In this document: one piece after another, positions 12,101 to 24,100 of the stretch
Layout: each line of letters begins with the position of its first letter
Position numbering within the stretch: the first letter of the stretch is position 1
Source: Crocodylus rhombifer
Lineage: Eukaryota > Chordata > Crocodylia > Crocodylidae
Direction: 5' to 3'
DNA length: 64,000 nucleotides
NCBI GenBank assembly: GCA_038503035.1
Contig: JAVSML010024606.1
Coordinates: 1 to 64,000 of the forward strand
Notes under the pieces: generated by a model
Database searches by the model: none
Told to the model about the DNA's origin: nothing
The model's input: only the letters and a program-made list of their open reading frames with translations
Translations under genes and position numbers: made by a program

Positions 12101-15100
12101 TAGATAGAAGTACTGTTACTAAAGTACAAACCATTGAAAACAACATTTTCTAAGTGTTTTTATACTTAGTAGATATTTTCTATTCTAAATTTGGGGAATA
12201 GTCTGGTATTCTCAAATACCAGTCTGAGTTAATTACGGACAAATCTGAGTTCTTCCTAGCAACTACTCTAAGATTGAAAGATAATCATTAGAGTATGTAT
12301 TGGAATGGTGCCACTTGACTAGGTAGTGGTAGAAGGGCATTCTGAGTGTTTTTACACATTCATGCATCACAGCACCGAACACTTTGAAAAGCACTTAGTA
12401 CTGCAACTCATGCAGTTGTATAAGCAGTGACAAGTGCATCAACGCTGAGAAAATGGCAGTGGTGTGCTTTTAAACTAAAACACCTCAGAGATATTTTAGT
12501 TCAAAAGCACACTGCTATTTTGTGTGCGCTGATGCACATTTTGACACTTACACAGTTGCATGCAATGCAATGCAGTTCGCCTCAGCTTGTGTACAGAGTA
12601 GACTCAATTAATCAAGTGTGCTCCAAAGCGACAGATTTCTGGCACGTTACTGGAAAAAAAGTATGTGTATAAATTCCTTCTGATTCCATTTACTTCTGAA
12701 CTCTATGATGGCTTCACCACTGCTACCAACTATAGGGTTGTGCTGACTAACCTGCAATAGAATCTAAGCAAGGCTTCAGTCCTGCAACTGTATCCACACG
12801 GGTGGGCCAAACTGTGAACACAGCGCCCCTAGTGTTGCATGATGGTGCACAGGATGGATGCAGCTATAGATTTGGGACCCAAAAGGCAATCGTGGAGCAG
12901 GAGGAAGAGGAAAACAATGGCTAGGATGTATCAGCCTTTAAATTGCTCATGGAAATGCAGATTAGCTCACAGGAATATGGATTCTATTTTTGAGACAAAT
13001 GAAAATCAATGTAGCATAATAGCTAAGTTAAAGTAATAAGCTAATTATAATGCATGATGAGACATGCATTCTGTAGTTGTGAGTATAGTAGACCTGCCAT
13101 CTTTCTACATAAGTTACATTTTTTCTCCTGTGACCTGAGCGAAACTGTAGAGGGAAGAAAACTGATGAGCTGAAAGGCACAATCAGTACACCTTTCAAAG
13201 TAACTACCTGAATGTAACTGAAATGAAATTGGAGTCTAGATTGTAATATGATTAATTTTGGGAAAAAATGATGTTTTCAAAAGTGTAAAATAGTGGTTCT
13301 TAACTGCGGTGCCAAGGAGCCCTCTCAAGGACGCTATGATGCAAGGTCTGAAGCTGTAACAGAGCGACACTGCCCTGTGCCTGCATACAGGTTATTAGAT
13401 ACAGTTGCCACATATGCCTCTGTTTCCAGGAGGAGCATGAAGGGGAGGAAACTGGGAACAGCTGTGGCAGGAACCAGCACTTTATGAGATAACACTAGAA
13501 AAGGCAGAAGCACAGAAGTTCCTGCCACAGACCTTCCCAGTCTGGTTCTGCACGAGGCACACGAGGCAGTTCTCCCTGGTGGTGGCAGCAGCAGCAGGAG
13601 CAGTACCCCTGTTGAAAAGTAAGCTGAGGAACAGCGGTTCTCAGCTGGAGTGCGATCAAATTCAGAAATGTTATAGAGGGGTGTCCTGAATCTAAGAAGA
13701 TTGGCAGCCACTTCTGTAGAGTTTCTGTTCTTTCCTGTCTGAAGTGAAGAATGAAAAGAATGTGTTATTATTTAATTATTTTAGTGCAAAGCAAGATATA
13801 TTTTTGCTTGTACCTTTGACATTTGGGACTTCACTCCTCTCTGAAACAGGATGGTGTTTCTGTAAATAATAGTAATAAAAGCAATTGATGTAATGTTGTT
13901 CAGTTATTAAGAGAACTATAGCCACCAAAAATTAGGCTCCTGATATAGCAAGGTTACTTGCTAGTAAAATTTGCCTCTTGTATTTTCTTCCAAGATCCAT
14001 TCTGTCATGTCATGCCATACAACCATTTACAATTCAAAGCAATTGGTCTAAGCGTTAATAAGAACTATGGAATGGATTATTTCCAAAAAACATCTCCTTT
14101 ATTAAATTAGATCTTAGTACAGCTGATATATCTTAATTTAGCTACAAGAGCAAACAGGATGGTATTACATAAGGCAAAACAAAAAAAAAGCACAGACTCA
14201 AACAACATTCAGACTCTTATTTAAAACTGTTGGGTTTTGCCCAGTGGGGTGCACATGGATGTGCATAGCTTTATGCAATAATATGAAAGAAAAGGAAATA
14301 CCATTTGAGAATAATATGTATAATCTTTACGTGCCCTCAAGTCCTGAGGAGAACTGGAGGACTTATGCTGGAGGGTGATATCTGGGGAAAAGTCAGCACC
14401 ACTCCAAACTTCTAAATACTGTTTACCTGTGACACAGAGAAGAAAAAAAGAAGAGAGTAATTAAATGTTACTGTGCCTTTCAAAGTTGAAATTTTAAAAT
14501 GTTAGTATTCAAGTCAGACAAATCCATCTCTACAAGACTTTTACGGTATCATTCCAGAATATGACTCTTGGTATTCCACCCACACTGATGACATTAACAC
14601 ATTATGTTTTCTGGTTAACCTCTTCATTGCAGTTGACTGCACCAAGATCTACACATAATGAGCTGAAAAATATCTCAGGTATATCCCGTGGTTCACTGAA
14701 TTCTTTAAAATGTCTTTCCCCATGCTGACATTAGTGGATTCAGTAATGCTGGAATTAACTGCCAATTTAATGGCACATCTACACAAAAGGTTTACTGTAG
14801 AGTTGCCTAATTAGCTCCATAGTGAAGTTTCTGGGTCTACATGTGTGGCCCTATTAGGCCTCAGTAAACTGATGAATGCCATTATATATTAGTACTTGTA
14901 AACACAAGTACTATCCTGTGGCAGTGTTATTTAGTGCACCACAATGCATGTGTAGATGCTGACAGGGCTGGCTGGGACATGAGGGTGCTTCAGAGCAGGG
15001 ACTACCTGTTGGCTAGCCCAAAACTAAAGTACCCTTGGGGCCCAGCCTGCCCTCGGCAGCACACTGAGCTGGATTGGAGAAGCCCCAGGCTGGCAGACTG

Positions 15101-18100
15101 ACTATCTGAATTCGCTGCCAGATGGGTCTGCTCTGACCTGGCTCAACGTGCTTCGGTCCTGGGCACATGTGTAAATGCGATGCCTGTGAGTGATTAACTC
15201 TGGCATGAAGTGCACTGGAGCTTATTCATTCTCATTAATAGTACTTGTAGATATGCCCAGTAAGTGATGTATAAGTCTCTTAAACTTCCCTGATCATGTT
15301 GCTAACAAAAATAGGCATGGATAATGCTTCTACTATATCTGTATTAGGAGAGCCCACCTAGTGAAACTCTTGCCCTTCACATATTGAATGTGAGTAGTAA
15401 CTATTTCTGCAGCACTATATTCCACTTCCCAGGACTTAAGAAGTTTTCATAGGACAGTGAACTAAACAAGTGAAAGAGGTCAAGTACTAAATAGGGACTG
15501 GGTAGCCAAAGTTAGGTCTGATCAGAGTTGGAGGAAAGCATGTAGTTCCCAGCTGGCAGATGCAGAGGGAGTGCAGTACCACAGCTACACCTCTCCTCTC
15601 ACCTTTTGGATTAGAGCTCACTTTAGGAGCCCCCAGGGACTTTCTAAATCCCTAAACCAGGTGATAATCCCTCCTCCCTTCCCCTTTGTGCTCAGAGGCA
15701 TGCCTCCTCCCCTCTCCTTCCTCTACCCCTCCCCCATTTGCTGCTGCTACTGCTTTCCCTACTACCCTGGGGCAGAGGAAGTTCCAGAACCTCTCCTGCC
15801 CACCCCAGTGATGCTGCTTGCAGGGGCTGGACTCAGCTGGGGACAGCGATTCTGCTTGCAGGAGCTGGACTCAGCAGCAACAGCATGTTGGGAGAGTAGT
15901 TCCCACCCCACCCACCCAGTCCTCCCACAAGCAGGTGAGGGGAGGGTGAATCCCTCCCTACATATCCTTGCCACCACTGGCTCCGACTTCAGCTCAGCCC
16001 TTTTTCACCGGCTTTAGTGACTTAAAAGTCCCTGGAGTCTCCAATGGTGTGGTTTTCTGGGACCAGTGGGGGAGTTGGGTGGAGGCTGGGAGCAGAGCAT
16101 GCAGTCTTCCCTGCAGTGCAAGTTACTTTTCCTCACCCCCTTGAGAAATCCTACTGGCCCTGTGGAGGTCACCTAGAAATGGTAACCATTACCTGATAAT
16201 GAGAAAACCTCCTAAAAATGGGACTCCATGGTTGCATAAAAGCGGTTAGAGAGGTTCCATGCTACCACTGAGTGATGGTGGCACATCCTTAAATCAGTAT
16301 GGCCCCCAAATGCCTCCAAAACATTCAAGGCCACCTGCAGGCCCTGGGAGACATGTTAACTGGTCTTTCTGGAAGAGGAGGAAAATTCCTGCTGCTGTTG
16401 TTTGGGAAGCATTTCAGCAGGGTATTCTAGTAGAAGTCCCCAGCTCCTGCTTCTGCATATTATTTGTCATGAGGAGGCATTTGAACCTGTTTTCTTTAAA
16501 GCCTCTGCACTGGAGTAATGTATTGAAAATAACTGGAAGATGGTTAAGAACTCAGTCCAGGCAGTCATTTGAGGTAGATTCCACTTCTTGCCTGAACTAT
16601 TACTCTCAACAATGCCCATTATTGTCCATTAAACCTATTTTGTTGTTTGTGATCTTTTACTTGGAGGGCATGTCTAAAATTTACTCACAGGTACATTAAC
16701 ACATTTTTCTTAGTCATTTGCTTTATGCATTGTGACTTTTTTTTTCATTGGCTCTCAAAAAGGTTGCAGACTAGGATGTTAGCACCGAAGTTTCTATTTC
16801 TGAAATGCATTTTCAGACCCCTTCTAACTGTTGCTTTTCTTATACATTACAGCTACAGGACATAAAATAAATTGCTCTCCGTTTTTTAAATGTGTTTTGT
16901 TAGGAGCCATCAGTTCAAATGGTCTCCCCCTGGCAGACACTATACTTTAGCTTGTTCTGAGGATGCCTACCCTTCAGCTCCTAACAGAAAAGTTCCCATA
17001 ACTAAGCAGGAAAAAAAGATCTAAGGAAGCATCTGAGTGCTGCTACTTCAAGCTTTCAAAAAAAGCCTGCAAACAATTTTTAGAACAAAACGTAGTGCGT
17101 GGCTGAGTTTCATCTCTACTATGATGTTTGCACACACAGAGGTATTCAGGAAGTAAGGTCCCCAGTAATTTGATGAGGTTCCAATCTGAGTCTCACTAAA
17201 CTCAGTGCAAAAATCTTTGATTGTTTTCAGTGGAAACTAAACCAGATCCCCACTTGGAGCAAACATTTCATTTCCTACTGTGGGTTTTTTATGCTTCTCA
17301 GGTGCATTTTATGTTCTCTCTGTTTTTGGAGGGGTTTTTTATCTCCACAAAGTATTCTAACCAGAGCTGTACTCAGTACAGACAGTCTATCCAGGCAGTT
17401 AGAACAACTTTTCTTGTGGCTAAATTTGACAAAAGCTGGTGTCAATATGCAGGTACTACAGTAAAGTGATACTTGTTCCAGTGAGCCTTCTATAGAAGAA
17501 AGCATTACCTTTATTGAAATACAGGAGTTTTATAAGCACAGCTCTTAGTTCATTGTTTTTTTAAAGATTTCTAACTTCAGTCCATTATGAGTATTGAAAG
17601 CTTCAGTATGTGATATCTGTACATCAAGACATGGCTTTTGAGGGCTGACCATATATTTGATAAGGATTTCTTTAAGGATTTCAAGTGTGAATGAGGCCAC
17701 TGATTGTACCCTGATACACAGCCAGGAAAATATCATGAAGTTTAGCATCATGGAAATCTTTGCTCCGCCTGTGTCTCTGAAACACGTAGTTTTATGTTAC
17801 TGTTTTCTTACAAGGATAGTCAATACAAGGCCTTCATTCCAGCCAGTTTTTTTTCTTTTGTTTCAAAATGAAACATTTTTTATCTTGTCCCTATTTTTTT
17901 TTCATCTAGCTCAGGGACTTGGTTCATTTTTAGCACAGAAATAAGTTACCTATATATTCAGATTCCTGTATAGGTTTGGCAGGAAAAATCTGCAGACTTT
18001 TCATAGCCTCCAAAGTAGAGTCATTTACAGTATCATAATCATATTTTTCTTCCTCCAGACCTGTGATTGCAAAATCTTGATCCTGAGAAAGAGAGAGAAA

Positions 18101-21100
18101 TTCAGGTGATGCAAGAGAATCTGTCAATGAAAGGCTGTCAGGCCTTGAAAAAGCTTATGTAACCCCATTGACTTAAATGGTTACAATGGTTTCCATAAAA
18201 TGGACTTTTATTTGCTAATATCAATAAAAATGTTATAGTTTTAGAATAACTACAGCACCCATAAAACATACAGGCCTAAACAAATCTTGTTTATTAGATA
18301 GGACCAAGCAGCCAGGTGCCTATCAAGGAGCAATTCCATTATTCCCTTTGACCATATACATGTAAGAATAAAAATAGTTGGAATAGGGAGGGAATCCGAA
18401 CGCTCTGGTGGGCAATCCTATTCCAATAACAGGGGCACTTAAAAGCCCACAGGGGCCATGTTCACAGACATTTGGTTACCTGGGAGCAAGTAGCAGTGGT
18501 GTACCTCCCTAGTTGACCCCAGTCTGTAGTAGAATGGGCAGTCTGTAGTAGAATGCCCATGTCACACATGCTCTGGCACGCAGCAAGTTACCCAGGGGTT
18601 GTAGGGGAGGCTGGGGCCAGCATTGGACTGGACCCAGCAGCCTTACCTGCAATCCTGGGAGCTTCCTGGGGCTCCAGTGATGGCGACTCTGCCATGTGGA
18701 GCCTGGCTGGCAGCCACAGCACAGCTCCAGCTCTGCTTTTGAGTGGTGCTTGCTGCAGGTATGCGCGCTGCTCCACCTTTTTTCTCTATGGGGTTTTTTT
18801 GACTCCTCTGTGCTGCTCCTTGCCTCCTGGAGAACACCTGAATGTGTGGTATGTGGTGCCAAAGACACACCTGTGGTGCCACATACTATATGGCTGCGCT
18901 CAGCTGGACGCAGTCAGGGAGACTCACTTCTGTACTTTAGGTAGGTAGGTAAGTTGGAGCTGGTCACAAGCTGCACTTCAGTTGTCCACTGAACAAAACA
19001 GAATTCTGACCTAGGTACTTAGAGAATTTTACTAGTTGAAACTTGGGTATATAAGGACTTCAGGAACTTCAAGGGTTAGGCAGCAGAGGGACAAGAATTT
19101 GGAGTATTTACATTTTGGACTTGGGTTCCTGAAGTGCCATTAGGTGCCAATGAGGCCCTTTTTTGGATCTAGCTCTTAGGGACTTTGGAAAATGTAATCC
19201 AAAATGTGTAACTTCACACTGGAATGATTGCATTACAGCATTGGTTTGCATTATTTTCCATGTGATATTTATGCTGCTCAGTTAAGTAGTCAAGCTAAAG
19301 AAAAGAATAAATGTGTAAATATAAATATTCTAATTTATACTGACGTAGGTAACCAGCTCAACGTAAGGCATAATTTAAAGGAAAAATTTAGTATTCAGAA
19401 TTCAGTTTTTGTGAACTGAGTCCATATCTGAGTCCTATATGGTTATAATAGCAGAATTGCAACTAAGTATGATGGTGACTGACAGTCATAGAAAATGTAA
19501 GGCTAGAAGGGGCCTCAAGATCTGTTCTGTCCCACTGCTCTAATATAGGGCTGAGTTTACCTAGTTCCTGATGGATGTTTATGTAACCTGTTCTTAAAAT
19601 CTCTGTGGAGATCCCACAGCATCCATAGGTAGCCTGTTCCAGTAATTAACTATCCTTGTAGTTAGGAAGTTTCCTTTTTCTGAGTATCAAACCTGAATCT
19701 CTCTTGATAAAAATTTAACCAATTTGTCCTACCTTTCTGGGCATACAGAATACTTTCATAGATTTCATAGACATTAGGGTTGCAAGGGACCTCAGAAGAT
19801 CACTGAGTCCAGCCCCCCGCCCAAAGGGAAGGAAGTCAGCTGGGGTCATAGGATCCCAGCAAGATAAGCATATAATTTGCACTTGAAGGTGTTCATTGTA
19901 GAAGCTTGGACCACCTCTGATGGCAGGCTGTTCCAGACCTTGGGGGCTCAGATAGTAAAGAAATTCTTCCTTACGTCCAGCCTGAAACGATCTTGCAGTG
20001 GTTTATAACCATTCGACCTCGTCATCCCTTGGAGTGCCGTGGTGAACAAACGTTCCCCCAGATCCTGGTGGTCACCCCTGATAAACTTATTGGTGGCCAT
20101 AAGATCACCCCTTAGCCTGCACTTTTCCAGGCTAAAGAGCCCCATGGCTCTCAGCCCGTCTTTGTAAAGTCTGTTTTTCTGACCTCTGATCAGGCACGTG
20201 GCTCTTCTCTGCACTCGCTCAAGTTTCTCCACATCCTTTTTGAATTGTGAAGCCCAAAACTGGACGCAATACTCCAGCTGCGGCCTCACCAAGGCCGAGT
20301 ACAAGGGGAGAATGACATCTTGGGATTTGCTTGAGAAGCATCTATGGATGCAAGCCAGCATTTTGGTTGCTTTACTAGCCGCAGCATCGCATTGCAGGCT
20401 CATGTTCATCTTGTGGTCAATGATGACCCCCAAGTCTCTTTTTTCTGTAGTGCTAGCTTCCGTCAATTACCACCCTCTGGGTCTGACCATGGAGCCAATC
20501 TCCCAGCCAGCAGATCGTGGTGGAGCCAAGGCCACAGTTGGCCAGTTTCTCCAAGAGGTATCTTGAGATACCAGATCAAAGGCTTTTTTGAAGTCAAGAT
20601 ATATGACATCTATCTCTTCTCCCTTGTTCAGGTGATAGGTCACTTGGTTGTAGAAGGAAATGAGATTGGTTAGGCAAGACTTACCCACAACAAACCCATG
20701 CTGGCTATCCTTCAGGATGTTGGTGTCGGTCAGTCCATTAAGGATGGCCTCTTTAATAAACTTTTCTAAGACCTTCCCCAGGATAGAGGTCAGGCTGATG
20801 GGTCTGTAGTTTGCTGGATCCACTTTCCTCCCTTTCTTGAAGATAGGCACCACATTGGCCTTCTTCCAGTCTTCGGGCACTACACCAGAACACCAGGAGT
20901 TCTCAAAGATCCGTGCCAGGGGCTGGGCTATGATGCTCGCTAGCTCCTTTAGTACCCTGGGGTGTCAGGGCCAGCTGACTTGAAGTTATCCAGCCTTTCA
21001 AGGTGTTCCTTCATGAGGTCAGCATTGATGGAGGGCAGGGGATCTCCCTCACCCAGACCTCCCTGTCCCGTAGTGGGCATGGGCGTCCCATGGGACTGAT

Positions 21101-24100
21101 GAAATACCAACGCAAAGTATCCATTTAATAGGTTGGCTTTTTCCTGGGCGTCAGTTGTCAGTTGTCCCATCTGGTTCAGCAGGGGTCCAATGTTGCCCTT
21201 GCTTTTCCTCTGGCTCCCCACATATCTGAAAAAGGACTTTTTATTGTCTTTGATACTCAAAGCTAGTTGGACTTCAGTTGCAGCCTTGGCTTTCCTGGTT
21301 TGCTCCCTGCAGGACCAGATCAAGGCAGAAAATTCCTCCTTGGAGGTGAATCCCATCGTCCATCCTTTGTAGGCCTTTCTTTTTAGCCTCAGGAGGTCTG
21401 CTAGATCCCTGGAGAGCCAGGGGGGCTGCTATGCCCTCTTGCTGCCTTTCCTCTGTGATGGAATAGAATTAGCTTGTGCATTGAGGATCGCTCCCTTGAG
21501 GAGCAACCACTCTTCCTGAACTCCCCTCCCCCTGAGGTTGTGGTCCCTTAGGGCTTCACTGACAAGCCTCCTGAGCTTGTCAAAGTCAGCTTTCCTGAAG
21601 TCAAGGACTTCAGTGTTGTTAACTGACTTGCCAGCTTTACAGCAGATGATGAAGGTGATCAGCTCATGGTTGCTGTCTCCCAGCTTCCCATCGATCACTA
21701 GGTCACCAGTTAGGTCATCCCTAGTAGCCAGTACCAGGTTGAGCAGCGCTTTACCTCTCATTGGCCTGTAGACTTCTTGAATCATGTAGAGGTCATCCAC
21801 GCATGATAGGAAGTTTTGCGACGGCTCGGATTTTGCTGAGTGATCCTCCCACGAGATGTCTGGGTAGCTGAAGTCACCCATGACAACCATGGTCCTGAAG
21901 CATGTGGCCTCAGCCAGTTCCTGGGTGAACTCCTGGTCAAGCTCAGGACTTTGGGTGGGGGGTCTGTAGTAGACTCCCACCATTGTGTCCCCTGTTCTGT
22001 GATCCCCATGGATTTTAACTCAGAAGGTCTCCAGTCATCCACCCTGGTCACCAATATCAGCTTGCAGGGACGTGTAGCTTTCCTTAACATAGAGAGCTAC
22101 ACTCCCACCCCTTTTATCTACTCGATCTCTCCTGTACAGGGTATAGCTGTCTATACCTATGGCCCAGTCATGGGTGGAGTCCCACCAGGTCTCCGTTATC
22201 CCTATGACATCGTAATTATTTGTGTTAAGCAGGAGGACTAGTTCCTCCTGCTTATACCTCAAGCTCCTGGCATCTGTGTACAGGCAGGCAAGTGTCCCCT
22301 TGGGGGCTCTTTCCTTGCCCACAGATTGTACCAGGTCTGGGGCAGGGGTGGGCTCCCTTAAGTGCCTTGGCCTGCTGGCTTTGCAGTGGTTGCTCAGTGG
22401 GCCAGCAGAGGCCCCCCCATCCCCCAGCGGGCTTAGTTTAAAGCCCAGTGGAGCTGGATAGCCAGTCTGTCTGAGAAAAGCCTCCTCCGCAGGGGAGAGA
22501 GGTAAAGGCCATCTCTTCCCAGCAGCTCGCTGTCTCTCTTGCCAAAGAGCAGGCTGTGGTCATGGGAGCCAAAGCCTTCCCAATGACACCAGTGCCACAG
22601 TCTTTTGTTCACTACGTGGATCCTCCTTTCCCTCCTCAGCCCATACCCCAACACCGGAAAGATCGAAGAGAACAGCACCTGTGCCCTCAGACCCTTTAGC
22701 TTTGCTCCCAAATCCCTATAGTGCCTCATGACCTGGCTGGGAGTGCTCTGAGCCGTGTCATTGGTGCCCACATGAACAAGGAGCTCCTCCAGCTGGTGTG
22801 CCAGAGACCCCAAAAGGGAACAGACCCCACAAGGGGAGGTAGCCATGCTTCCAGGCCCCAGAGCCTGAAAAAGGGACAGGTAGCCCCTGTAGCCAAGAGG
22901 CAGGGGCTCTGTCTGCGTGGAGCATGGAACAATGGGTTCCATCTGGGTGGCCATCTCTGAGGTACCAGGGGTGGGGCCACAGACCCTGAGGGGACCCTCA
23001 GGGTGTGGCAAGTGCCCATCCGTGTCATGCCACTGGTAGGCTGGCTACGGCTAGGACTGTCTACCCCGGGGGACTTACAGGCAGGGCCTTGGGCCCTCCC
23101 ACGTGCCCTCCTGTGTAAATTCCATGCTAACTCACACGTCGGCAGACAAGCACACCTGTTTGTGCAGCCTGTTCATGTGGCTCCAGTTGCACGGCTCCCT
23201 GGAGGGCTGGGTGAAGTAGGGGCCTGGGTGGGGTGAGACCTGGCCTGGGTTCCACTCAGCCACCTCCTCCCACTCTCTAGGGGTTAACCCCCTCCCACCA
23301 TGGGCCCTGCTTACCTCTGGCTGTGCTGAGGGTTGGCAGGGAGCTCCATGGCTGCTGGGGGGTCTCTGGGGAGTTTTGGGGGAGAGGGGGCACAGCTAAC
23401 TTTCACTTGCACATCTCTCACTGCTCCCGTAGCCTAACTGAGGCTTTTTTGCTGTTGGTGGGCCCTTTTAAATTTCCCACATGTGCAATGGGCCTGGCGT
23501 CGGTAGAAGCTGCTCTCGGGCCAGGGGGGATCATGCCCGGGATTTAGGGGACCCTGTCCTACTGGAGAGGGACTGGTAAGTACCCTCCCACTACCTCTCT
23601 CTCTCCCTGGGGGGGCTGGGCCAAGTACGGGCCTGGGAGGGATGAGACCCAGCCTGGCTCCCACTCAGCCGCCTCCTCCTACTCGCTAAGGGTTAACTCC
23701 CTCCCACCACGGGCCCCGCTTACGGAGGCTGTGCTGGGGGCTGGCAAGTGGCTCCAGGGCTGCTGGGAGGTGTCTGGGGGGTTTTGGGAGAGCGGGGGCA
23801 CAGCGAGCTTTCACCCACACATCTCTTGCCACTCCCAGAGCCTAAGTAAGTTCTCTCTTTCCTTTTAATAGCAGTACATTTGAAAACTATTATCATGTCC
23901 CTCCTTAGTCTTCTCATTTCCAGACTTAAACAAACTCAATTATTTCAACCTATTCTGGCCTTTTTTTTCTTACCACTTCCTTTTAATATCAATTGTATTA
24001 AGTATCTGGTCACAATTAACCTTTCTGTGAAGACTAGAAGAAAAAGGCTTTAACCATGTTCATTTTCTCTGTCACCTGTTTCCTCCCTTCCTCCCTCTAC

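Larger units (their letters stand above)
19754..23849 (-). mobile_element. CR1 LINE, near full-length (~4.1 kb), inner copy B
   Basis: Read on the minus strand: 5' region with two ~409-bp monomers (23849-23030), ORF1 esterase segment (23011-22433), ORF2 endonuclease (22322-21429), RT (21356-20467), C-terminal domain (20466-19948) and a 3' tail ending CTATGAAATCTATGAAA at 19754. CR1 elements copy themselves by target-primed reverse transcription. This one has lost the middle of RT by deletion and has frame breaks, so it is inactive. It inserted into an older CR1 of the same orientation and lies in a CLNK intron in the sense direction. Confidence 0.93.
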
